Of a stretch of 64,000 bases of DNA, positions 35,222 to 43,855 are shown in pieces. The notes below the pieces were generated by a model. The model saw only the letters and a list, made by a program, of their open reading frames with translations. It had not been told where the DNA came from and did no database searches. Each line of letters opens with the position of its first letter. Within the stretch, counting starts at the first letter, position 1. The position numbers and the translations under genes were made by a program. Origin of the DNA: Akkermansiaceae bacterium (GTDB lineage: Bacteria; Verrucomicrobiota; Verrucomicrobiia; Verrucomicrobiales; Akkermansiaceae). The DNA lies in assembly GCA_903934285.1 (NCBI GenBank), contig CAIZNN010000212.1, positions 1 to 64,000 of the forward strand. The letters run 5' to 3'.

Positions 35222-35680
35222 CTAACAGACGCGCGGCAGGAACCGGGGCGTCCGCTTTTCATACTCGTCATACTCGGGAAACATCTCCCGCAACCAACGT
35301 TCCTCACGGCGCGCTTTGGCGGCAAAAAACGGGAGCAGCGTCGCGGCAGCTAACAGTGCCGGCCAGCTTTGCCAGACCAATGCCCAGCCAATCGCCACTG
35401 CAATGACGCTGGTGTAGAGCGGGTGACGGATCACAGCATAGATGCCGTGCCGCACCAGTTGTGCCGACTCCGTCGGCTTGGGAAATGGGGTGAGGTTTCT
35501 GCCGAGCGCCATCGCTCCGGCAAGCGCGACGCCCGCTCCCACGATCATCAAAGCCACTCCCGCCATCACCACAATGGGAAACCCGCCACCGCGAAAGCAT
35601 ACCGCCAGCAGCGCGACCGCTGTGAGCAGTATCCCCTGCACAACCACCCAGGGGCCTCCGCGTTGGGAAAAGCGATTCAT
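35222..35680 (-). CDS. Isoprenylcysteine carboxyl methyltransferase-like membrane protein
   Basis: This 152-aa protein has four hydrophobic segments and the family signature RHGIYAVIRHPLYTSVIAVAIGWAL near residues 77-101, followed by ARREERWLREMFPEYDEYEKRTPRFLP near the C-terminus. These are the SAM-binding features of the ICMT/PEMT superfamily. Bacterial members methylate unknown lipids or small thiols; the substrate here is not predictable. It faces lgt divergently. Confidence 0.82.
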   Translation of the reverse strand: MNRFSQRGGPWVVVQGILLTAVALLAVCFRGGGFPIVVMAGVALMIVGAGVALAGAMALGRNLTPFPKPTESAQLVRHGIYAVIRHPLYTSVIAVAIGWALVWQSWPALLAAATLLPFFAAKARREERWLREMFPEYDEYEKRTPRFLPRVC

Positions 35681-35794
35681 GAGGGAATGTTACTCATCCT
35701 GAAGGAAAACATGCAGATCATTGGGTCATCGGTCAATCGGGGAAGCGACGGATTCCGCCTTGCGCGGGGGCGGGTGATGGGGTGAGTTGCGTGG

Positions 35795-36766
35795 GTGATC
35801 GCGACCTACGTGGATAATCTGAACCCGGTGGCCTTGCCGATCTATGGTGAACTTGCGCTACGCTGGTATGGCCTGGCTTATCTGATGGGTTTCGTGTGCG
35901 GGTTTTTGTTACTCAGGAATCTGGCGAAACGCGGGTTGTGGGTGCTGAAACCCGAACAAACCGGGGATTTTATTGCGGGTGCGGCCATGTTCGGGGTGTT
36001 TCTCGGCGGGCGTGTGGGCTACATCCTGTTTTACCAACTGCCAAAGGTCGGGTGGGCGGGCTTGGCGCATGATCCGTTGATGGTGCTAAGGGTGTGGGAG
36101 GGCGGCATGGCCAGCCACGGGGGTATCCTCGGGATGGCAATTTTCATTTGGTTTTACGCCAAAAAACACCAGGTGACGTGGACCGGACTGGGTGACGGCC
36201 TGTGCGTGGTCGCGCCACTGGGTTTGTTGTTCGGGCGGGCGGCTAATTTCATCAATGGCGAACTGTACGGCCGCGTGGCGGAGGGCGTGGCCTGGGCGGT
36301 GAAATTTCCGCTCTCATTGGTGGAAGAACCTGCCGAGGCACAGGCCGCCGCCTGGCAGGCCTGCGCCCGCGTGGACCCTGGCCTCGCCGATGCGACTTCG
36401 CTGCATGCCCTGATCACCGCCGCACGCGAAAAACCGGAAGTGTCCCACGCGCTGGCAGAATATCTCCCGCCCCGCCATCCTTCACAGATTTATGAAGGAT
36501 TGTTAGAGGGAGCGCTGTTATTCACCATCCTGTGGGTGGTGCGGACACGGTTTCCAAAAGCTCCTGATGGTTTGCTGACCGGCTTGTTTTTCACGCTCTA
36601 TGCCGCGTTCCGGATCTTTGGCGAGCAATTCCGCGAACCCGACGCAGCGATGGTCGGCCCGCTCACGAAAGGGCAGTTTTTCTCGGTGTTCATGTTTTTG
36701 TTTGCCGCCGCGTTTTTCGCTCACGCATGGCGCGGGTGGCGGAGGAACTCACATTCCCCCACTTGA
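35795..36766 (+). CDS. lgt: Prolipoprotein diacylglyceryl transferase
   Basis: Lgt attaches diacylglycerol to the lipobox Cys of lipoprotein precursors in the inner membrane. The 323-aa protein has the YGLAYLMGF start, the GGMASHGGILG loop with the essential His, and the Lgt signature GRAANFINGELYGR near residue 148. RHPSQIYEG lies near 228, and the final helices are typical. A ~60-residue extracytoplasmic insertion separates signature and RHPSQIYEG, longer than in E. coli. It starts with GTG at 35,795. Confidence 0.95.
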   Translation: MIATYVDNLNPVALPIYGELALRWYGLAYLMGFVCGFLLLRNLAKRGLWVLKPEQTGDFIAGAAMFGVFLGGRVGYILFYQLPKVGWAGLAHDPLMVLRVWEGGMASHGGILGMAIFIWFYAKKHQVTWTGLGDGLCVVAPLGLLFGRAANFINGELYGRVAEGVAWAVKFPLSLVEEPAEAQAAAWQACARVDPGLADATSLHALITAAREKPEVSHALAEYLPPRHPSQIYEGLLEGALLFTILWVVRTRFPKAPDGLLTGLFFTLYAAFRIFGEQFREPDAAMVGPLTKGQFFSVFMFLFAAAFFAHAWRGWRRNSHSPT

Positions 36767-36941
36767 GTCGGCCTGCATGGCCATGGCCGCTGTTCTGAAA
36801 CTCGCTCACTGAACAAAAGACGGTCAGGCAGAGCAAGACTCCACTCCCTTGAGGATGGCACGGGAGGCTCCAATTCCGCGCCGCGTAGGCCAACTTGCAT
36901 CCGGCTTGCCGAACGGGGTCATGTTGATCTAGCCTCGGATC

Positions 36942-37280
36942 ATGGCCCGCCCGCATTGTCCCCGACGCATCGCAACACTTCCGGGAGTCGTTTATTTCAA
37001 ACCGGCGGGCATCCCGCTGCGTGACTTGGAAGAGCGTGTGCTCTCGCTCGATGAATTCGAGGCCCTGCGCTTGGCCGACGTGGAAGGAATGCCCCAGCTT
37101 GAAGCGTCCCGCCTCATGGGGATCTCCCGGCAGACATTCAGTCGCATCCTGGCCCGTGCCCGCCAGACCGTGGCCACCTGTCTGACCAAAGGCATGGCGG
37201 TGCGCATCGAAGGCGGGGTCGTCCATCTCGATTCCGGACCAAAATCAAGGCTCGGTTGTCGCAAGAATCCAGCTTCATAG
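36942..37280 (+). CDS. UPF0251/DUF134 DNA-binding protein
   Basis: This 112-aa protein begins MARPHCPRRIATLPGVVYFKPAGIPL, the DUF134 hallmark (Arg/Cys/Pro start and FKPxGIP). A sigma-region-4-like HTH follows: LDEFEALRLADVEGMPQLEASRLMGISRQTFSRILARARQTVATCL (recognition helix SRQTFSRILARAR). Members are predicted regulators commonly next to NifX/NifB-type iron-molybdenum proteins, as here. It is the only HTH regulator recognised in the 27-kb metal/redox region and is the leading candidate to bind the repeated palindrome. That site is not found before its own gene, so no autoregulation by it is visible. Confidence 0.9.
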   Translation: MARPHCPRRIATLPGVVYFKPAGIPLRDLEERVLSLDEFEALRLADVEGMPQLEASRLMGISRQTFSRILARARQTVATCLTKGMAVRIEGGVVHLDSGPKSRLGCRKNPAS

Positions 37281-37336
37281 TCCTCCCTTTGATCAGATCG
37301 ACCGTGCGGGTCGTTATTTGTCCTTGCCGGCTCGAC

Positions 37337-37358
37337 GTTTTGGGCGTATGCCCAGAAC
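37337..37358. promoter_or_regulatory. Palindromic operator site 1 (nifX-cydAB)
   Basis: This 22-bp near-perfect palindrome has arms GTTTTGGGC and GCCCAGAAC around GTAT. It ends 3 bp before the start codon at 37,362. A -35-like TTGCCG stands 17 bases before TATGCC (37,347-37,352), which would be the -10, placing the promoter inside the operator and the likely transcript start at or beside the ATG. Confidence 0.78.
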
Positions 37359-37361
37359 GAA

Positions 37362-37769
37362 ATGACGGACGGAACCCACATTCGAGTGGCAGTCGCTGAG
37401 GAAGAAAAGGAAGACGTGTTGGCTCCGCGCCTGGGACGGGCGGTCAAGTTTGCGTTGTTTGACCTGAGGGGCGGCGAGGTTAGAGGGCCGTCTTATCGTG
37501 TCCGTCATGACAACCCGGGGGATGCCTGCGACCATCATGCTGAACTCGCAGCCCTGCTGCACGATTGCCAAGCAGTGATTGCGGGGTCAGCCGGACCGCA
37601 CATGACACAACGCTTGCAGGATCTGGGTATTGAAGTGGTGGCAACCTCCGAAAGAATTTCTCCGGTCCGCTTGGTTACCCGATACCTTGCTGGCACCCTT
37701 GCTCGGGCTCCAGTGGCGTGCGCCGGGGACTCAAATCAAGAAATACAATTTCCGGTCTCTGTCTCATGA
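37362..37769 (+). CDS. NifX/NifB-family iron-molybdenum cluster-binding protein (copy 1)
   Basis: This 135-aa protein has the dinitrogenase iron-molybdenum cofactor-binding fold. HIRVAVAEEEKEDVLAPRLGRAVKFALFDL fits the usual VAVA...D...HFGRA..F..yd start (with RLGRA here), and a CDHHAELAALLHDCQAVIAG core follows. Such proteins carry metal-sulfur clusters. The ATG lies 3 bp after operator site 1, leaving no room for a ribosome-binding site. Its stop overlaps the cydA start (ATGA), so cluster protein and bd oxidase are made from one transcript. No nif structural genes occur, so a nitrogenase role is unlikely. Confidence 0.85.
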   Translation: MTDGTHIRVAVAEEEKEDVLAPRLGRAVKFALFDLRGGEVRGPSYRVRHDNPGDACDHHAELAALLHDCQAVIAGSAGPHMTQRLQDLGIEVVATSERISPVRLVTRYLAGTLARAPVACAGDSNQEIQFPVSVS

Positions 37770-39190
37770 ATGTTGAAATGTTATCGCGCATCCAGTTCGC
37801 CTTCACGGCGGCTTTTCACTATCTCTATCCACCACTGAGCATCGGACTGGGGATCGTGCTGGTCATGATGGAGGGGATGTGGCTGCGCACCCGCAATCCG
37901 ATCTATCACAACATGGCCCGCTTCTGGACCAAGATTTTCGGCCTCATCTTCGGGTTGGGGGTGGCCACAGGCATCGTGCTGGAATTCGAGTTCGGCACCA
38001 ACTGGGCGACCTATTCGCGCTTCGTCGGCGATATTTTCGGCAGCGCCCTGGCGGCGGAGGGCATCTTCGCGTTTTTCCTGGAATCCGGGTTTCTGGCGAT
38101 CCTGCTCTTCGGGTGGGACAAGGTGGGACCGAAACTCCATTTCTTCGCGACCTGCATGGTTGCTCTCGGGGCGCACTTCAGCGCGGTCTGGATCATCGTG
38201 GCCAATTCCTGGCAGCAAACGCCGGCGGGGTCCCACCTTGAAATCGGCGGACACCCGGTGCCATTGGGGCACGCCTTCGAAGCCGCGGATCTGGGCCGGG
38301 CGCGGATGGTCATCGATGATTTCTGGGGAGTGGTGTTCAACCCGTCGTCAATGGACCGGCTCAGCCACACCCTGGTGGCCGCCTGGCTGGCGGGCGCGTT
38401 CCTGGTCATCAGCGTGGCCGCCTTCTATCTGATCCGGCGGCGGCATGTCGCATTTGCCGCAACCTCCCTCAAGTTTGGCTTGGTGCTGGCGCTGGCCGCG
38501 TCCCTGTTATCCCTGGTCACCGGGCATAGCTCCGCGGGCGGAGTGGCCAAGAACCAGCCATCAAAACTGGCGGCAATGGAGGGCATCTGGCAAACGGAAG
38601 GGCAAGCACCGTTGCATCCCTTCGGCTGGGTGGACATGCTTCACGGGCACACGGCGGGACCGAAGATTCCGGCGGGCCTAAGCCTGTTAGTTGCAGGACG
38701 AAGCGACCATGTGATCACCGGACTGAATGATATTCCACCGGATTTGCGCCCGCCAGTGCAGGCAACATTCCAGTGCTTCCATCTGATGGTTGCTATCGGA
38801 TTTTCCCTGATTGCCTTGTCACTGTGGGGCGCATGGCTATGGTGGCGGGGAAAACTGGACGACACGGGGTATTGTCTCACGCGCTGGTTCTTGCTGCTGG
38901 CCGTGCCGTCGGTGCTGCTCCCGCAGATAGCCAACCAAGCCGGTTGGTTCACGGCGGAAATCGGCCGCCAGCCATGGATTGTCTGGGGCTACCTCCGGAC
39001 GAGCGATGGTCTGTCGGTGGTGGTCAAGGCGCATCAAGTGCTGACCTCGCTGATCGGTTTCGGTCTGATCTATCTGTTGTTGTTCGTGCTCTTTCTCTTC
39101 CTGCTCAACCGCAAGATCCAACATGGTCCCGAGCCGTTGGAAGAAAGCCACGATCTCCCTGACAACTGGCTGAAACAACAACGGGCCTGA
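37766..39190 (+). CDS. cydA: Cytochrome bd ubiquinol oxidase subunit I
   Basis: This 474-aa multi-pass subunit carries hemes b558, b595 and d, and oxidises quinol while reducing O2 to water. The start MNVEMLSRIQFAFTAAFHYLYPP contains the conserved N-terminal His near residue 18. EFGTNWATYSRFVGDIFG, SAEG-type LAAEGIFAFFLESGFL and the GRQPW motif (EIGRQPWIVWGYLRT) are present. The periplasmic Q-loop is short. The ATG at 37,766 overlaps the nifX stop. High-affinity bd oxidase fits microaerobic growth or protection of oxygen-sensitive Fe-S proteins. Confidence 0.96.
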   Translation: MNVEMLSRIQFAFTAAFHYLYPPLSIGLGIVLVMMEGMWLRTRNPIYHNMARFWTKIFGLIFGLGVATGIVLEFEFGTNWATYSRFVGDIFGSALAAEGIFAFFLESGFLAILLFGWDKVGPKLHFFATCMVALGAHFSAVWIIVANSWQQTPAGSHLEIGGHPVPLGHAFEAADLGRARMVIDDFWGVVFNPSSMDRLSHTLVAAWLAGAFLVISVAAFYLIRRRHVAFAATSLKFGLVLALAASLLSLVTGHSSAGGVAKNQPSKLAAMEGIWQTEGQAPLHPFGWVDMLHGHTAGPKIPAGLSLLVAGRSDHVITGLNDIPPDLRPPVQATFQCFHLMVAIGFSLIALSLWGAWLWWRGKLDDTGYCLTRWFLLLAVPSVLLPQIANQAGWFTAEIGRQPWIVWGYLRTSDGLSVVVKAHQVLTSLIGFGLIYLLLFVLFLFLLNRKIQHGPEPLEESHDLPDNWLKQQRA

Positions 39191-39202
39191 ATTTATCACC
39201 TT

Positions 39203-40219
39203 ATGGACTACAATCTTCTCTGGTTTGTTTTGGTAGGCGTGTTATTCGCCGGTTATGCCATGTTGGATGGCTTCGATCTCGGCGTCGGCTCCCTCATGCT
39301 CGGGGTCAAGGACGATCACGAGCGTCGCATGCTCTACAATGCCATTGGCCCGGTGTGGGATGGCAACGAGGTTTGGCTGGTCACCGGTGGCGGAGCCTTG
39401 TTCGCGGCTTTTCCGCCAGTCTATGCCACGGTCTTTTCAGGCTTCTATCTGGCGTTCATGCTGCTGCTGTTCGCGCTGATCTTCCGGGCAGTGGCCATTG
39501 AGTTCCGCAGCAAGGAGCCTTGGCTGTGGTGGCGCCGCTGGTGGGACCGGGGGTTTTTCGCCGGCAGCACGACCGCCGCCCTGCTGATCGGAGTCGCCAT
39601 GGGCAACATCGTGTGGGGGATTCCGCTCGACGCGAGTGGCGAGTTCGCCGGCACATTCCTCAGCCTGCTGCATCCTTATGCCCTGCTCATGGGTGCAACC
39701 ACCGTGGCCCTTTTCATGATGCACGGCGCGATCTATCTGCACATGAAAACCGAAGGGCCGTTACAGGCCCGGGTCCGGGAATGGATCAACCCGCTCATCA
39801 TCGCGTTCATCGTCTGTTATGCGCTGACCACGCTGGCCACCTTGCTCTATGTGCCGCGCATGACCCACGTGCTCCGGGAACAACCGGCGTTGTTTGCCGT
39901 GGTGGTACTGCTGGTGCTGGCCATCGCCAACCTCCCGCGGGAAATCCATCGTGGGCGCGACGGCGCGGCATTCCTGAGTTCTTGTGCCACCATGCTGTTG
40001 CTGATGGCCTTGTTTGGCCTCGGGATGTTCCCCCACATGGTGTACTCGGTACCGGATCCGGCACATTCGCTCACCGCCTACAACGCGGCCTCCACGGAGA
40101 AGACCCTCAAAATCATGACCCTCATCGCCGCCATCGGCGTGCCCATTGTCCTAACCTACACCACCACCGTCTATTACATCTTCCGTGGCAAAGTGAAGAT
40201 CGGCAAAGACAGTTACTGA
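39203..40219 (+). CDS. cydB: Cytochrome bd ubiquinol oxidase subunit II
   Basis: This 338-aa membrane subunit, the partner of CydA, begins 12 bp downstream. It has FAGYAMLDGFDLGVG at the N-terminus, NEVWLVTGGGALFAAFPPVYAT near residue 55, and several Trp-rich transmembrane segments typical of CydB (FRSKEPWLWWRRWWDRGFF). The length is normal. No small CydX or CydDC assembly transporter follows. Confidence 0.96.
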   Translation: MDYNLLWFVLVGVLFAGYAMLDGFDLGVGSLMLGVKDDHERRMLYNAIGPVWDGNEVWLVTGGGALFAAFPPVYATVFSGFYLAFMLLLFALIFRAVAIEFRSKEPWLWWRRWWDRGFFAGSTTAALLIGVAMGNIVWGIPLDASGEFAGTFLSLLHPYALLMGATTVALFMMHGAIYLHMKTEGPLQARVREWINPLIIAFIVCYALTTLATLLYVPRMTHVLREQPALFAVVVLLVLAIANLPREIHRGRDGAAFLSSCATMLLLMALFGLGMFPHMVYSVPDPAHSLTAYNAASTEKTLKIMTLIAAIGVPIVLTYTTTVYYIFRGKVKIGKDSY

Positions 40220-40249
40220 ACCAACCCTATCCAAACCAATCCACCCACC

Positions 40250-40534
40250 ATGACACGACAGGAAATACTGGACCTCTATTTTGTGGAAGCACGCCACAAA
40301 CTGATAGACATCGGAGCATTCCTCGACCGGGTTGCCCGGGCCGAAGGTCATGCTGATTTCCGGATGGAGGCATTCCATTCAGCATTGGCTAAACTCTCCA
40401 CCGGTGAACCTCAGGTTGCAAAACGGGTCCTTCTTGCCTTCAGCGATCCCACGGACGAGCCGATTCCCGCAGCAATCACCAAAGCCGCCTGTGGCGCCTG
40501 GCCAGGACCGGAGAAATCCGCCGTCGTCTCTTAA
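40250..40534 (+). CDS. Small hypothetical protein in the cyd-tatD operon
   Basis: This 94-aa soluble protein is unrecognised: [33 protein letters not shown], then [14 protein letters not shown], and a loose C-terminus. It is all-helical in prediction, with Asp/Glu/His spacing that might suit a metal site (speculative). It lies 30 bp after cydB and 22 bp before the TatD-like gene, so it is probably co-transcribed with both. Proteins of this type often accompany TatD-type hydrolases (inference from layout). Confidence 0.62.
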   Translation: MTRQEILDLYFVEARHKLIDIGAFLDRVARAEGHADFRMEAFHSALAKLSTGEPQVAKRVLLAFSDPTDEPIPAAITKAACGAWPGPEKSAVVS

Positions 40535-40556
40535 CCTCATCCAATCCATTATTCTT

Positions 40557-41357
40557 ATGCGCTACATCGAACCTCACGCCCACATGGTCAGCCGCACCAC
40601 CGACGATTATATCAGTATGGTCGCTAGTGGCTGCGCGGCGGTCTGCGAACCCGCATTTTGGGCAGGCTTTGACCGCGGTTCCGCCGACGGATTCCACGAC
40701 TATTTTCTCCAGCTCACCGATTACGAACCGAAGCGCGCTGCCAAGTTCGGCCTGCCGCACTTCTGCTGGCTTTGTATCAATCCCAAGGAATCCGAGGATG
40801 TCGGATTGGCCAAAGAAGTGCTTGAACTCATCCCTGAGTTCATCGGCCGGCCCAACGTGCTTGGCATCGGTGAGATCGGACTCAACAAAAACAGCCGCAA
40901 CGAGCTGGAGGTGTTGGAAATGCACATCGAACTGGCCGCTCGCCACGATCAACTCATCCTCGTTCACACCCCGCACCTCGAAGACAAACTCAAGGGCACG
41001 CGCCTGACCCTCGACGCGCTCAGAAACAATTCCCGGATCAAGCCGGAACGTGTGATCATCGACCACGTCGAGGAACACACCGTCGAGATGGTCCTGGATG
41101 CCGGTTTCTGGGCAGGCATGACGCTCTATCCGGGATCCAAGTGCTCACCGGCCCGGGCCATCGACATCGTCGAAACCTACAGCGCCGAGCGGTTGTGGAT
41201 GAACAGCGCCTGCGACTGGGGCGTGAGCATTCCCCTATCCATTCCCTACACTGCCATGGAAATGCGGCGACGCGGCCACAGCGCCGAAGCGGTGGATGCG
41301 TTGATCTATCGGAATCCGCATGAGTTCATGAGCCAGAGCCCGAAGTTTAAACTATAA
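40557..41357 (+). CDS. TatD-family metal-dependent hydrolase
   Basis: This is a 266-aa amidohydrolase-fold protein starting [18 protein letters not shown]; the HxH (EPHAHM) is the first metal pair. [11 protein letters not shown] has the conserved Glu near residue 103, LVHTPHL a further His near 138, DHVEEHT a His near 165, and NSACDWG the catalytic Asp near 219. It resembles the EboB-type subgroup more than the DNase TatD itself, and no other ebo genes are present. It ends the nifX-cydAB operon. Confidence 0.85.
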   Translation: MRYIEPHAHMVSRTTDDYISMVASGCAAVCEPAFWAGFDRGSADGFHDYFLQLTDYEPKRAAKFGLPHFCWLCINPKESEDVGLAKEVLELIPEFIGRPNVLGIGEIGLNKNSRNELEVLEMHIELAARHDQLILVHTPHLEDKLKGTRLTLDALRNNSRIKPERVIIDHVEEHTVEMVLDAGFWAGMTLYPGSKCSPARAIDIVETYSAERLWMNSACDWGVSIPLSIPYTAMEMRRRGHSAEAVDALIYRNPHEFMSQSPKFKL

Positions 41358-41487
41358 GCGAAATCGAGAGAATAAATAATTTGTAATCCCGGCCAGGGGG
41401 TAAATCGCATGGACATGGGTTATGTTTTGCATGGAGAGGTTCGCAAACGATGCCGCTCCAAGAATTGCAAACAACAAATCAAACACC

Positions 41488-41991
41488 ATGAAAATCACCC
41501 TATTCGCCACAACCCTCGCTGCCGCAGTTATGTTAGGCGGCTTCGCATCCACGGCATCCGCGCTGACCTCGCAGGAGACGTCCGCCATCCTGTTCATGAA
41601 GCAGGAGGAAAAGCTGGCGCGGGACGTTTACAAAACGCTTCACGCCCAATGGGGATCCGTAATTTTCGCCAATATTGCGGTTTCCGAACAGCAGCACATG
41701 AATGCAATCGACGGGCTCATCTCGCGCTACCGGCTGAAAGACACCACTCCTGCCGAGGTTGGGAAATTTACTTATCCTGAACTTCAGGAGCTCTATGACC
41801 AACTTGTCGCCGACGGCGGAGTGTCGCTAAGGGGTGCGTTGGAAGTTGGCGTGCTGATCGAGGAAACCGACATCGAGGATCTTCGTGCGGCGCTCCAAAC
41901 CGCCCGTGAAAAGCCGCTCAAGAACGTGTTTGGGAACCTGCTCAATGGTTCGCTCAATCACCTCGCGGCGTTCCGCTCGTGGCTCAAATGA
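41488..41991 (+). CDS. Exported DUF2202 ferritin-like protein
   Basis: This 167-aa protein begins with a signal peptide (MKITLFATTLAAAVMLGGFASTASA). The mature part has the DUF2202 pattern ILFMKQEEKLARDVYKTLHAQWG, FANIAVSEQQHMNAIDGLI and LEVGVLIEETDIEDL. These Glu/His positions on helices suggest a ferritin-like four-helix metal site. It is probably periplasmic. It lies 130 bp after the TatD gene with its own upstream region and fits the metal/oxidant theme of the neighbourhood. Confidence 0.85.
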   Translation: MKITLFATTLAAAVMLGGFASTASALTSQETSAILFMKQEEKLARDVYKTLHAQWGSVIFANIAVSEQQHMNAIDGLISRYRLKDTTPAEVGKFTYPELQELYDQLVADGGVSLRGALEVGVLIEETDIEDLRAALQTAREKPLKNVFGNLLNGSLNHLAAFRSWLK

Positions 41992-42226
41992 CCGGAATCC
42001 CACCCACATGAAATCCACCGCTACGGAGTCGGTCCATGCGGCGGGAGGTCTACTCCACCCGTAATGTTCCGCTCCGGGGCGCTTCACCTCTAACCAGGGC
42101 AACTGGAGTGGGTGCCGCTGGCAGAACCAGTTGTCGGACCGGAGAGCGAGATTTGAAGGTACTTATTCGCCCCCTGAACCGGCGCGGGTCTAGCGGAGGA
42201 ACGTACCTCTGCCATGACCGGGTCCG

Positions 42227-42976
42227 TCATTTTTCGTCGTTACAAAACGGGCAGGAAGGAAGTTCCTTCGCGGCGGGTTTGGTTGGTTCGGGGGTTTTGT
42301 CATGAAGTGATGCGGGGATGGTGCCGTAGAGGCGGCTGGCGAGGATGACGGCAGTGACCAGAGCCAGTCCACGGCGCAGGCGTCCCATTGACAGCGGGGA
42401 GAGCTTTTGGCGGATACGGTGGAATTGGTGATGGGCGAGCCATAACAACGGCACCGTGCCGAGGCCGAAGGCCAGCGTGAACTCCGCGCCCCTGCCTGCG
42501 GAACCGGCTAACAATGCGACGCCGAAGGCGGCATAGAGCGGACCGCAGGGCAGGAACGGCGTAAGCAAGCCCATCGTCCCGGCAGCTCCGTAGGCGGAAA
42601 ACCTGGTGGCTTTGAGACGGGCGCGGGCGGTGAGGCGGTTGAGGATGGCGGGACGAGGAATCTTCTTGTCCCAACCGAAGGCCATGACCACCAGCACCGC
42701 CACCAGCACCCATGGTAGCAGCACGGCCGGTGAATCGAAAAACCATTTGAGCGGTTGCTGGCCGAGTGCGCCGCACACGGCACCGATGATGCCGTAGGAC
42801 AGCAGACGCGACCCGTGATAGAGCGTGGCTGCCGTGAGCCGCTCACCCTCGGATTTTGCCAGGTTGCCCAGACCGCAGGCAATCGGCCCGCACATGCCGA
42901 CACAGTGCAAGCTGGTGAGCAGGCCGAATCCGAGTGCGGCGACCGTGGTAATCGGGAGTGTGGATGGTTCGGTCAT
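42227..42976 (-). CDS. Sulfite exporter TauE/SafE-type membrane protein
   Basis: This 249-aa protein has about six hydrophobic segments. The N-terminal GFGLLTSLHCVGMCGPIACG is typical of the UreH/DsbD-like SafE subgroup with paired Cys that may move electrons or metal. FLPCGPLYAA (another membrane Cys-Pro) and a C-terminal CPFC tail add possible metal or redox sites. It is the last gene of the minus-strand run that includes the Znu-type genes, 44 bp after the permease. Copper or sulfur handling is suggested, not proven. Confidence 0.8.
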   Translation of the reverse strand: MTEPSTLPITTVAALGFGLLTSLHCVGMCGPIACGLGNLAKSEGERLTAATLYHGSRLLSYGIIGAVCGALGQQPLKWFFDSPAVLLPWVLVAVLVVMAFGWDKKIPRPAILNRLTARARLKATRFSAYGAAGTMGLLTPFLPCGPLYAAFGVALLAGSAGRGAEFTLAFGLGTVPLLWLAHHQFHRIRQKLSPLSMGRLRRGLALVTAVILASRLYGTIPASLHDKTPEPTKPAAKELPSCPFCNDEK

Positions 42977-43020
42977 GGGATGCTGGTGGATGGGGTTGAG
43001 TCAATGATACCCCAAAAGAA

Positions 43021-43851
43021 TCAGGCATCAACGCTGCGTGGTTCTCCTTTGACAAAAATCGAAACGATTCCGGCCAACACGAGGAGGACGCCGAAGACGC
43101 AAACGATTGCGGCACCTGATGGCAGGTCCTGATAGAACGAGACCATCAGGCCGGTGACGCCGCCGACCAGGGAAAGCGCCACTCCGATGGCCAAGCGGAC
43201 GCCGAACCGCCGTGCGGTGAGGATTCCGCAGACGGCAGGGACGATCAGATAGGTGAACACCAGCAGTACACCAACGATTTGCACGAAACTGGTGACCACC
43301 AGGCCGAAGGTGGCGTAAAACAAGAAATCCCACAACTTCACGCTCACGCCGATGGCCACCGCTTCCTCCGGCGCGAATGACAACATCATGAAACGCTTGC
43401 GGGCAAACCAGTGGAACACTCCCACCCCGGCAAAAAGCGCGAGGGTTCGGAAGATTTCCTGTTTGGTGACAAGCAGGATATTGCCGATCAACATGTTCTT
43501 GATTTGCTCGTCCCCTTCCGTCGAGTAACTCAAGAGAATCACCGAGGCGGCTGCCGCAACAACGTAGGCGATGCCGATGATCGCCTCTTGGGGAACCTCA
43601 CCGGTACGTTTGCCGGTGAAGGCAAACAAGGCGGCGGCCAGCAGGGTGAACCCCAAAGAGATCCAGAACGTCAGGGGACTGTCCAAATCCATGTGTTTCA
43701 TCACCGCGAAACAAACGCCCAGCGAGGCCATCTGGGCCATTGCTATGTCAACGAAGATAATACCTCGCCGGACCACATGCATGCCGAGATAAACCAGCAG
43801 GCCGGGCAATAACAGGCAGGCCACAATCGGCCACATCATCACGTCCCACAT
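43021..43851 (-). CDS. Metal ABC transporter permease (ZnuB/MntB type)
   Basis: This 276-aa inner-membrane permease of the ABC-3 family has about eight hydrophobic helices. MHVVRRGIIFVDIAMAQMASLGV near the N-terminus holds the ABC-3 motif around AQMASLG, and the EEAVAIGVSV coupling-helix region lies near residue 160. It starts 4 bp after the substrate-binding protein gene. No ATPase subunit (ZnuC) is present in this operon, so the complex must borrow one encoded elsewhere, or the set is partly degraded. Confidence 0.88.
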   Translation of the reverse strand: MWDVMMWPIVACLLLPGLLVYLGMHVVRRGIIFVDIAMAQMASLGVCFAVMKHMDLDSPLTFWISLGFTLLAAALFAFTGKRTGEVPQEAIIGIAYVVAAAASVILLSYSTEGDEQIKNMLIGNILLVTKQEIFRTLALFAGVGVFHWFARKRFMMLSFAPEEAVAIGVSVKLWDFLFYATFGLVVTSFVQIVGVLLVFTYLIVPAVCGILTARRFGVRLAIGVALSLVGGVTGLMVSFYQDLPSGAAIVCVFGVLLVLAGIVSIFVKGEPRSVDA

Positions 43852-43855
43852 ATTG

